64,000 nt of DNA from an uncultured Chloroflexales bacterium (GTDB lineage Bacteria > Chloroflexota > Chloroflexia > Chloroflexales > Chloroflexaceae). This document shows, piece by piece, positions 32,339 to 39,607 of the stretch (position 1 is its first letter; the number at the start of each line of letters is the position of its first letter). The position numbers were made by a program, and so were the translations under genes. Below the pieces are notes generated by a model. It was given only the letters and a program-made list of their open reading frames with translations, was not told the origin of the DNA and made no database searches. The stretch is taken from assembly GCA_937902315.1 (NCBI GenBank), contig CALGUG010000008.1, positions 124,001-188,000 of the forward strand, read 5' to 3'.

Positions 32339-32763
32339 AGAAAACGTCCTTTCACATCACGACCGAGCGGCACCCATTTCACTGCACGTACGTACGTACC
32401 AACACCAACACTTGATTCGATTGTCAAAATATCCATAAGACGGTTCACACCTGGTAAGCCAGCTCCCAGCGTTTGAGCGGTACTATATCCATCGCGCATG
32501 GCTAAGTCGATGTTGGGAATACCCGGCCCTTTGTCGCGGGTTGCGATGGCTATGCCTTGGCGTACTCCATTAGAAAGCGATTCAAGTAAGAGGTCTCCGC
32601 CACCAGCGTGAGCGAGCAGGTTTCGTGCTAGCTCTAAGATGACGATTTCAATACGTGTGCGATCAATTTCGTTAAAGCCAAGAGTTGATGCCATCTGACG
32701 GCCTCGCCCGGTAGCAACATAGACATCAACTTCACGCCTGATTGTACAGGTGACGGGTTGCAT
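32335..32763 (-). CDS. rsbT: RsbT-type serine-protein kinase / switch protein
   Basis: 142 aa from the ATG at 32763 (MQPVTCTIRREVDVYVATGR); AAGGG about 12 bases upstream. GHKL-fold kinase: N-box IEIVILELARNLLAHAGGG, G1 box TRDKGPGIPNIDLAM and the RsbT-diagnostic GAGLPGVNRLMDILTIESSV. RsbT proteins phosphorylate STAS-domain partners and then activate an RsbU-type phosphatase or other output. No RsbS/RsbR STAS partner is beside it; instead the operon continues with RsbX and a histidine kinase. TGA overlaps the ATG of rsbX. A minus-strand TATAAT lies at 32878-32883. Confidence 0.92.
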   Translation of the reverse strand: MQPVTCTIRREVDVYVATGRGRQMASTLGFNEIDRTRIEIVILELARNLLAHAGGGDLLLESLSNGVRQGIAIATRDKGPGIPNIDLAMRDGYSTAQTLGAGLPGVNRLMDILTIESSVGVGTYVRAVKWVPLGRDVKGRFL

Positions 32764-32986
32764 AGATGGGCATACCCTTATGAAACAAGGCTGTAGACAC
32801 AACCAAAAACATTCCAAACTATGTCGCTTACTGGTCTGGGAACGTTGAAACCGATGACAACGCTCGACTGTGTCATTATTATAACACGCGCCTATACGAA
32901 AATATATCTATCTCGTTCTGAGTTCTATAGTACTTTGGTTTATTGCCCTTTGGACCATGGGTTCTTAGCGATCCAAAGAGCATAAT

Positions 32987-33214
32987 TTATAAACTGTTAC
33001 GCCAGTTAGCCCAGCGGTGGCGCAGTTGTTGAGGTGTCCAGCGTGCAGGTAAATATTTGCCTTCGTTGGTTAAGACAACCGATCGTACTCCCTGCGGCAC
33101 ACTTCCGTAGGAACGTTCCACCAAACGATCGAGAGCCACTATATACACCAAAATTGCAACAACCTTCCCATACGGCACCGAGAGACCGTCGTAACCGAGC
33201 CACAGTGTGTCCAT
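32987..33214 (-). CDS. Small hypothetical protein (75 aa)
   Basis: 75 aa, not recognised. Reads MDTLWLGYDGLSVPYGKVVA at the start and a basic WTPQQLRHRWANWRNSL end. Composition and third-position use look coding, and it lies between pfkA and rsbT on their strand. It could alternatively be a fortuitous frame, since the ribosome site (GAACGAGA) is weak and no relatives are visible in the window. No signal peptide; one moderately hydrophobic strand-helix (VVAILVYIVALDRLV). Confidence 0.5.
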   Translation of the reverse strand: MDTLWLGYDGLSVPYGKVVAILVYIVALDRLVERSYGSVPQGVRSVVLTNEGKYLPARWTPQQLRHRWANWRNSL

Positions 33215-33285
33215 AACTTCGTATCTCGTTCAATGGTAGCATACGACAAGCGCGAAAACGAAACATAGCAAAAGATGCAGAAGAC

Positions 33286-33304
33286 CCCCAATAGGTCGGG
33301 GGCC
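33286..33304 (-). terminator. Terminator of pfkA
   Basis: GACCCCC, loop AATAGGTC, GGGGGCC; about 45 bp after the pfkA stop, with a weak T-rich run (TCTTCTGCATCTTTTGC) on the minus strand. Confidence 0.55.
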
Positions 33305-33347
33305 TCGTTTTGTTTGCTCCGCAAGAAATCTCCCTACGGCTATGTGC

Positions 33348-34421
33348 CTAGCGCGACTCGTTACCGAAGATGACGCCCAGGCTGCGTGCCGAACGAACAA
33401 GGTCGCTGTGCGGGCGTACGGTTTTGAGGTGACCACAGGCTTCGACTAAAGGAACTGTGGTGATCTCTTGGGCCTGCAGCGAAACCATTTCGCCGAATAC
33501 TTCGTTAACAATTGCGTTGACAGCGGCCGCGCCGAAGCGGGTCGCCAAGATGCGATCATAGGGGGTCGGCTGACCACCACGCTGGATATGGCCCAAAACT
33601 ACAACACGTACATCCTTGCCGGTTCGTTCTTCGATCTGTTGACCGACGTAGTGGCCGATACCGCCGAGGCGACCTTCGGAGATATAGAAGGCATCGCCGC
33701 CTCGTGGCAGGGCGCCTTCAGCGACAACCACAATACTAAATTTGCTGCCTTGGTTTTCACGCTCGATGATCTTATCGGCGATCAACTGAATATCAAAGGG
33801 AATCTCTGGGATTAAGATACAGTCTGCGCCGCCCGCGATACCGGAGTGCAGGGCGATCCAACCAGCGTGGCGTCCCATTACTTCCAGAACCATAACGCGG
33901 TTGTGGCTGGCAGCTGTAGTATGCAAGCGGTCGATAGCGTCGGTTGCGACGTTCAAGGCGGTGTCGAAGCCGAAGGTGCGATCGGTGCCGGCTAGGTCGT
34001 TATCGATCGTCTTGGGAACACCTACGATCGGAGCGCCGAGCTTGGAGAGTTCGAGCGAGATGGCTTGGGTGCCTTCGCCTCCGATGGTGATCAGACCTTG
34101 CAGTTCGAGGCGTTTGATCGAGTTGACGGCTTCAACATAGGGATCGTTATCTGGGTCTACGCGGTTGCGTGGCCCGAAGTGGCCCTTATTGGTGGTGCCG
34201 AGAATGGTGCCGCCCATAGGCAGCAAGCCGCGCACATCTTCTGGGTGCAGCACTCGGTATGAACACTCGCCCAATAAGCCTTCAAAACCTCCTTCGAAGC
34301 CGAGCACTTCGAGGCCATGATGGTGTGCGGCTTTAACCACGGCCCGAATAACGGCGTTAAGGCCCGGTGCGTCGCCTCCACTGGTTAATACTCCGATGCG
34401 GCGACCTCTCAGATTTGCCAT
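33348..34421 (-). CDS. pfkA: 6-phosphofructokinase
   Basis: Phosphorylates fructose-6-phosphate in glycolysis. 357 aa, slightly longer than the 320-aa E. coli type. Motifs: LTSGGDAPGLNAVIRAVV, IGGEGTQAISLE, VPKTIDNDLAGTDRTFGFDT, MVLEVMGRHAGWIAL and LGHIQRGGQPTPYDRILATR. Substrate-specificity sites: Gly at the position that is Asp in PPi enzymes (GGEG) suggests ATP use, while Lys in PKTIDND is shared with PPi-type and mixed-group enzymes. The first acidic residue is Glu instead of the usual Asp (GGEG for GGDG). SD GGGAGG six bases before ATG. A leader of about 145 nt precedes it. Confidence 0.95.
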   Translation of the reverse strand: MANLRGRRIGVLTSGGDAPGLNAVIRAVVKAAHHHGLEVLGFEGGFEGLLGECSYRVLHPEDVRGLLPMGGTILGTTNKGHFGPRNRVDPDNDPYVEAVNSIKRLELQGLITIGGEGTQAISLELSKLGAPIVGVPKTIDNDLAGTDRTFGFDTALNVATDAIDRLHTTAASHNRVMVLEVMGRHAGWIALHSGIAGGADCILIPEIPFDIQLIADKIIERENQGSKFSIVVVAEGALPRGGDAFYISEGRLGGIGHYVGQQIEERTGKDVRVVVLGHIQRGGQPTPYDRILATRFGAAAVNAIVNEVFGEMVSLQAQEITTVPLVEACGHLKTVRPHSDLVRSARSLGVIFGNESR

Positions 34422-34517
34422 GTTATCCTCCCGAGGAGTTTGCTTTTTTACGAGAACGCATGCTGTATTTTATTGTTTGTATAAAGGGGATAAATAAAGA
34501 GAGCACGCGCACTTTTC

Positions 34518-34544
34518 AGACAGATTTGTCTCAGTCCTTGAGAC
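34518..34544 (-). promoter_or_regulatory. Two mutually exclusive hairpins in the pfkA leader
   Basis: AGACA-GATT-TGTCT (34518-34531) and GTCTCA-GTCCT-TGAGAC (34528-34544) share GTCT, so only one can form at a time. Located about 100 nt upstream of the pfkA ATG. Confidence 0.4.
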
Positions 34545-34879
34545 ACCATGCGCAACGGTGATCATGTGGCTTGATTATACACGAAACTGCAAACCGATCG
34601 TAGCATATTTGTTGGAAGATGCCCAACAATTTCTTGACGAATTGAGCATGTCAAAAGCATAGATCGTTTGGTGTTAGTTGGATCGGGGCGCTTTATTGAG
34701 GGAACGCATGGCGGCAGCTTTATACAGCGCCTATTCTAAGCAAGTTGCTGTCGTCTAGGCAATTTTCTTGCCAAGAGTTCGCTAGTGCGTCGGACAGACT
34801 GCTTGCGTTCCTGCTGCTTGTTCAAGTATGTATCCTTATATTACATGAAACGAGCGATGAGGCAATATTGTTGGTTTTT

Positions 34880-35025
34880 GTGCGTTGCGAATGTGCAGAT
34901 CTTTAGGGGATGCGGCATAGGCTGCAATACAAGTTGGCTGGGAGGATGGGCATTTGATAGCCGTAGGCGGACGCGCTAGAAGCCTTTTTGGAGGGAAAGG
35001 ATCGTTCCGCCAGAGCGAGATGAAT
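34880..35025 (+). repeat. Family A repeat, copy 9
   Basis: GGGCATTTGATAGCCGTAGG, CGGACGCGCTAGAAGCC, GTTCCGCCAGAGCGA. Confidence 0.85.
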
Positions 35026-35268
35026 ATCCAACAGGTAACAGATAGTTCTAGGCTCTTACAGCGGAGGAGGGAATCGCGCAATCTGATGCGTTAGATGGCG
35101 TATCCCTGCTCTTTCATTTGAATGAGCGCTCTTTTGGAAACTCTACGGTATCATTTGTGCTGAGTACGGTGCTAGAGGCATTTGCTCTCAACCAGAGGGC
35201 AAAACAGCACCGAGGTCACTCGAGCAGATGTTTAAACGAGCCGCAAGGGCGAGGCAAAGGAGCAAGGT

Positions 35269-36777
35269 ATGCAGCGTATTGGCATTGTCGATGTTGGGTC
35301 AAATACCGCTCGTCTGATCATTATGGAATTTCAACCCTTCCACTCGTTTCGTCTGGTAGATGAGGTGAGCGAACGGCTTCGCTTGATCGAAGGGATCGAT
35401 CGCGATGGGATGTTGCAAGAAAAGCCCATGCAACGTGCGATAGAGACCATCACGATGTTTACTGAGCTCTGCCGCGCTATGGGCATCGAGACTGTGATCG
35501 GTGTGGCGACCAGTGCGGTGCGTGATGCTCGCAATCAGGCGGCCTTTCTAGAACGGGTTGAACAGGCGTCGGGCCTGCGTTTGCGCGTGTTGAGCGGCGA
35601 AGAGGAAGCCTATTATGGCTGTATCGGCGTCGCCAACTCGCTCTATATCAACGATGCGGTCGTGGTCGATATCGGCGGTGGCAGCGCTGAGGTGAGCCAG
35701 CTTAAAGATCGTTTGGCGGTGCGCTCGGTCTCGATTCCGGCTGGTATTGTACGCTTTAGCGAGCGTTATGTGCGCTCAGATCCGATCAGCAATCAGCATT
35801 TTCGTGCTCTCGAGGCGGGCGCGCGCGAAGCCTTTGAAACGCTCGATTGGCTGCCCAATAGTGCCGAGACCTTGGTTGCAGTGGGTGGCACTGCCCGTAG
35901 TTTGGCTCGTATGCATCAGAAATTGGTGAACTACCCGATCGATCATGTGCACGCCTATAGCTTGAAGCCACGAGACTTAGAGCGCTTGATCGAAATGTTG
36001 CGCGGCCTGAATCAGCGCGAGCGAGAACATGTGCCGGGTTTAAACGCCAATCGAGCCGATGTGATTCTGGCGGGCGCAGTGCTCTTTCAGCAGTTGATGA
36101 AGATCGGCGGCTTTCGCGAGATGCTGGTGAGCGGGCAAGGCCTGCGCGAGGGCATCTTCTACGAGCACTTTCTCAAACAGCAGCAGCCGCCTTTACTGGC
36201 CGATGTGCAGGCCTTAAATATCGAAAACCTCTTTCATCGCTATGTCTTCGATGAGGTACATGCCAAAAAGGTGCGCGATCTGAGCCAGCAGCTCTTCGAT
36301 CAGCTTGTGCCGCTGCACGGTTATGGTGCTTGGGAGCGTAAATTGCTGACCTATAGTGCGCTCTTGCACGATATCGGCATTGCGATCGATTATTACGATC
36401 ACCACAAACATTCGGCCTATTTGGTGCTGAATTCTGCTTTGGGTGGCTTTAGCCATCGCGAGATTGTGCTGATGATGTTGCTGACGCGCTACCATCGCAA
36501 GGGTGATGTGAGTCTCGAGCCCTTTACGCCCGTGCTTGAGGAGGACGATAAGCTGCGGGTCGAGCGTCTATCATCGCTGTTGCGCTTAGCCGAGAATCTT
36601 GAGCGCAGTAAAACGCAGGTTGTCGAGGCCATCGAGGTGAAGATCAAGGCTAATAAGGTGAATGCGCTGGTACGCGCCAAACGAGATGCAACGGTCGAGG
36701 TGTGGAATACCAATCGGCGCAGCGGTCTGTTTAAAAAGGCCTTTGGGCGTGCGATTGAGTTTAGCCTCGTTTCGTAA
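35269..36777 (+). CDS. Ppx/GppA-family phosphatase with C-terminal HD domain
   Basis: Exopolyphosphatase / guanosine pentaphosphatase family, 502 aa. ASKHA N-terminal domain: IGIVDVGSNTARLIIMEF, TSAVRDARNQAAFLERVEQA, LSGEEEAYYGCIGV, VVVDIGGGSAEVSQL and VAVGGTARSLARMHQK. A C-terminal HD region: YSALLHDIGIAIDYYDHHKH (about 362-381) and LLTRYHRKGD. It acts on polyphosphate and (p)ppGpp-type substrates in starvation physiology, but which one cannot be told from sequence. SD GGAGCAAGGT before ATG. Convergent with a CheY-like regulator; hairpin C6 with a T-run lies between. Confidence 0.93.
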   Translation: MQRIGIVDVGSNTARLIIMEFQPFHSFRLVDEVSERLRLIEGIDRDGMLQEKPMQRAIETITMFTELCRAMGIETVIGVATSAVRDARNQAAFLERVEQASGLRLRVLSGEEEAYYGCIGVANSLYINDAVVVDIGGGSAEVSQLKDRLAVRSVSIPAGIVRFSERYVRSDPISNQHFRALEAGAREAFETLDWLPNSAETLVAVGGTARSLARMHQKLVNYPIDHVHAYSLKPRDLERLIEMLRGLNQREREHVPGLNANRADVILAGAVLFQQLMKIGGFREMLVSGQGLREGIFYEHFLKQQQPPLLADVQALNIENLFHRYVFDEVHAKKVRDLSQQLFDQLVPLHGYGAWERKLLTYSALLHDIGIAIDYYDHHKHSAYLVLNSALGGFSHREIVLMMLLTRYHRKGDVSLEPFTPVLEEDDKLRVERLSSLLRLAENLERSKTQVVEAIEVKIKANKVNALVRAKRDATVEVWNTNRRSGLFKKAFGRAIEFSLVS

Positions 36778-36825
36778 ATGAGAACAAGGCAGACGATCCA
36801 AACAGTATAGGTGGATGTACTAGTA

Positions 36826-36881
36826 TTCGAACCGTTTACAGACTCGTTTGCTGGTAGCGTAGGAAAACGAGGGAAGTTAAC
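36826..36881 (+). repeat. Family B left half adjoining hairpin C6
   Basis: CGAACCGTTTACAGACTCG and GGAAAACGAGGGAAGTTAAC match the left half of complete B copies; the right half is missing after C6. Confidence 0.55.
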
Positions 36882-36926
36882 AAACACAGCGAGATTTCGT
36901 CACTGCTACGAAATCTCGCTGTGTTT
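36882..36926. terminator. Family C hairpin, copy 6, acting as terminator
   Basis: Perfect 19-bp stem beginning AAACACAGCGAGATTTCGT, loop CACTGCT, then the exact complement ending in TTTTTG. It lies between convergent genes (36777 and 36952). Confidence 0.85.
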
Positions 36927-36951
36927 TTGTTATAGACGCGGTCGGAAGTGT

Positions 36952-37347
36952 TTAGGGATGATGATTCTCTAAACTAGGCTGTTGTTGCCGAACGATGATG
37001 CTGTTGAGCACTTGTTCGATCTGGGCAAGGTTAAAAGGTTTCTGCATATAGCCATCGGCCATAAAAGGTGGTGTCGATGCCCCCAATCGTGACACTCCTG
37101 CGCTCACTAAGATAATGGCTGTGCTTGCGATTTCGGGTGTATTGCGGATGGTTTTTAGTAGGTCGTAGCCATTCATTTCTGGCATCATGATATCGGTAAT
37201 GATGATGTGAGGGTGATGAAGTTGTGCGATAGTGAATGCATCTTTCCCATTCGTAGCACGTAAGGTTGTATGCCCACACTCTTCTAGTAGTTCGCTGAGA
37301 AGCTCAAGAATAGGAATGTCATCATCAACTACAAGGACTGTTGCCAT
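36952..37347 (-). CDS. CheY-like single-domain response regulator
   Basis: 131 aa from the ATG at 37347, chosen for GAGG seven bases upstream; a start 7 codons earlier is unlikely. Complete receiver: VLVVDDDIPILELLSELLEE (acidic pair), IIITDIMMPEMNGYDLL (phospho-Asp), IILVSAG (Ser/Thr) and YMQKPFNLAQIEQVLN (Lys). No output domain, so it passes a signal by protein contact. No kinase is adjacent. Divergent region and a small hairpin pair (37547-37609) separate it from the peptidase. Confidence 0.9.
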   Translation of the reverse strand: MATVLVVDDDIPILELLSELLEECGHTTLRATNGKDAFTIAQLHHPHIIITDIMMPEMNGYDLLKTIRNTPEIASTAIILVSAGVSRLGASTPPFMADGYMQKPFNLAQIEQVLNSIIVRQQQPSLENHHP

Positions 37348-37563
37348 AAATGCCTCGAAAACATGCAATCAAAAGATGCGATTGCTCATGTCAGACGATT
37401 GGCCCCTCTATGCCGAGCACGTGAGACCTGTACGAGTAACTAGCCATGATCGACTTCGCACTCCAATGAGTAGCGCTGTCTTGGCTGATATTGAATGAGG
37501 TGATAAGGGTTATGAACATGGTATCGGTTCTAAATTGTTGAAAATAGGTATAGCAACAACTAT

Positions 37564-37609
37564 ACCAACAGGGAATAGCTCTGAGTAAAGAAGCACTTCC
37601 CTGTTGGTA
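37564..37609. terminator. Hairpin near the TAP-type peptidase 3' end
   Basis: ACCAACAGGGAA / TTCCCTGTTGGT, 12-bp perfect stem with a 22-base loop, followed by ATTTTG on the plus strand. A smaller GGTATAG / CTATACC hairpin (37547-37566) touches it. About 35 bp after the peptidase stop. Confidence 0.55.
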
Positions 37610-37642
37610 TTTTGTTATCTCTGCGATGGAGAGATGCGTTTG

Positions 37643-39145
37643 TTAGCGAAATTGAGGCGCGCCGATCTGGGCCAAGCATTGTGCTTGGGGGTAGCTGTAT
37701 GGATCGGCCAGAAACGATTTGACAATGCTTGCCGGGCAGGCGCTGCTTGAGATTGCGGCGTGGCCGCTGTTAGGGAAGGTGTAAACATAACTCGGGCTGA
37801 TGTTGCCGCCGGTCGCCTCGCCCCAAGCTGGCGGCGTGATCGGATCGAAGGCGCCTGCCAGAATTAACGTTGGAATCTCGCTCACCACAGGCTCGTTCTC
37901 GCGTGGATCGACCTCGCGCACGCCCCACTGCTGGCAAAACTCGAAGATCAGCGGAGTATTCTCAAAGATGCCCTCGAAGTAGCGTTGCAGATGCGGGTAG
38001 GCGCTGGTCGTTTCGGCCACGCTCTCGGGGGTGGCGAAGGCGATCTCTTCGTTGCACTGCACCGAGAAGTACATACCGTGGCTGAAGTTGCTGTTGCCCG
38101 TGAGGCGTTTGGCTTCGAGACGGGCCAGCTCGCTGTAGTTGCCCTTGCTGGTATCGCTGATCAGTTTGGGCAGGTTGGGCAGCTCGCTGGTCGAATAGAG
38201 CGTGCGATAGAGCAGTGCGATCATGCCGCTGCCATCGACAACGATCGGCACCTTCTGTTTGCTGGTGGGGTGGGTGACCTGCAGCGTGATGGCTTTCTGA
38301 TCGAGCCGTTCGACCAGCTTGTAGAAGGTCTCTTCAAGGTTGGGGTAGGCCCGCGCGCAACTACGCGAGGCTGCACAGCTCTCGAACAGCTTTTGGAAGA
38401 CCCGTTGGGTGTTGGCTGGCATGTCGGTATGCAGATTGACCTGAGGCGGGTAGGTCGAGTCGAGAATCACGCTGCGCAGCCCTTCGGGGTGGTCGCGCAT
38501 CAGGGTCAGGGCCAAGCGTGTGCCGTAGGAGATGCCGAAGACGTTCCAGCTCGAATAGCCGAGCGCTTGGCGCAGCATGGCTAGGTCGGCGGCGCTCTGG
38601 GCGCTAGTGTAGGCCGTTAGATCGATGCCTTGGGCCATTAAGCGCTCGCGGCAGCGCAGCATAGCATCCATTTCGCTGCGCACCTTCTCCTCGCGTGTTA
38701 CCGGGCGGGTCAGCAGTTCAATATCGATGGCTTGGGTCTCGGGGCAGGCCAAGGAGGGCTGCGAAAAACCGGTGCCGCGTTGGTCGATCACAACGAAGTC
38801 GCGGTTGGCTACAAACGAGGCCCAGCCCTTGGCGAAGCTGACCGTGCTGAGCAGCGCTCCGCTGCCCGGCCCGCCCGAGAGGTAGAGCAGCGGTTCGGCC
38901 TGCGGTTTGGTGCGCGCTGGCACGATCGCCACCGAGAGGCGGATCAGCGGGCCGTCGGCTTTGCTGTGATCTTCGGGAACATACAGCCAACCGCAGCGCG
39001 CCTTCAAATCGCGTGGCACCGAAAAAGGACAGTTTGCGTCGAGCCACGATCCGGCTTGAGGTGCCGCTTGGCTTGACGACGCGCTGAATAGGCTACCACA
39101 CAACATAAGCACAAGGAGCAGACTGATCAAATGTGATCGGCGCAT
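37643..39145 (-). CDS. Secreted alpha/beta-hydrolase, tripeptidyl-aminopeptidase (TAP) type
   Basis: 500 aa, exported (signal peptide MRRSHLISLLLVLMLCGSLF, cleavage near SQAAP). Peptidase S33-like: oxyanion region YLSGGPGSGAL, RGTGFSQPSLAC, nucleophile Ser in FGISYGTRLAL, Asp in LILAGAFDPITPPAW and His in PNSGHAAIS. The TAP-like C-terminal domain with paired Cys (SSACPASIVKSFL) is typical. It probably removes N-terminal peptides or amino acids from extracellular peptides, matching a predatory or saprophytic lifestyle (inference). SD AGAGGT five bases before ATG. Monocistronic. Confidence 0.9.
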   Translation of the reverse strand: MRRSHLISLLLVLMLCGSLFSASSSQAAPQAGSWLDANCPFSVPRDLKARCGWLYVPEDHSKADGPLIRLSVAIVPARTKPQAEPLLYLSGGPGSGALLSTVSFAKGWASFVANRDFVVIDQRGTGFSQPSLACPETQAIDIELLTRPVTREEKVRSEMDAMLRCRERLMAQGIDLTAYTSAQSAADLAMLRQALGYSSWNVFGISYGTRLALTLMRDHPEGLRSVILDSTYPPQVNLHTDMPANTQRVFQKLFESCAASRSCARAYPNLEETFYKLVERLDQKAITLQVTHPTSKQKVPIVVDGSGMIALLYRTLYSTSELPNLPKLISDTSKGNYSELARLEAKRLTGNSNFSHGMYFSVQCNEEIAFATPESVAETTSAYPHLQRYFEGIFENTPLIFEFCQQWGVREVDPRENEPVVSEIPTLILAGAFDPITPPAWGEATGGNISPSYVYTFPNSGHAAISSSACPASIVKSFLADPYSYPQAQCLAQIGAPQFR

Positions 39146-39607
39146 AGAGACCTCTTTCGCTACGTTGCTTTCTCTTGGGGCCGTATTGTACCGCTTTTCG
39201 CTTGGAAATAGTTTGGTACGTGCCCCATGCTAGAATGCAAGCACCTCGTAGTGAGCACCACTTTTTAACCTGATTTCTTCCAAAACACCCTCATTTTGGC
39301 AAACAATTTGAGACGGTCGGCAAACAATTTGAGACAACTACCAAGCTACGTTCGATACCTGTTTCCGGACCAAGTTTTTTTTGCCTGACAGCTCGCTCCG
39401 CGATTCTAAAGCCCAAAACTCAACCTCATCCTTTTAACACAATTTAAACATCTGCTATTTTGGCCCTTCCGATCTGTGAGGTGGCAGAGCTTTGGCGTAA
39501 GTTGCGTAGATTCTGAACCCGGCTGGTGTTAGGCTCAAAGAGGGTTGAGAAATGATTAAATCTCAATCCCGCTGCCAAAGCAGCTTGCTTAACAGAAAGG
39601 GTTCTGT
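39146..39607. other. Intergenic gap with 17-bp direct repeats
   Basis: Divergent promoter region of two secreted-protein genes. The only structure seen is a pair of 17-bp direct repeats at 39298-39335. No gene. Confidence 0.6.
39298..39335. promoter_or_regulatory. Tandem 17-bp direct repeats (possible operator)
   Basis: GGCAAACAATTTGAGAC occurs at 39298-39314 and again at 39319-39335, a period of 21 bp, i.e. two helical turns. It lies about 270 bp upstream of the beta-helix gene and 150 bp from the divergent peptidase gene. Confidence 0.5.

Larger units (their letters stand above)
34422..35268. other. Intergenic gap: pfkA leader, repeat A9 and upstream region of the Ppx gene
   Basis: Contains the pfkA promoter (TATAAT on the minus strand, 34574-34579) and leader hairpins (34518-34544). 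From about 34880 there is a forward A9 repeat preceded by a B remnant (GAATGTGCAGATCTTTAG). No gene is convincing between 34600 and 35268. Confidence 0.6.
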
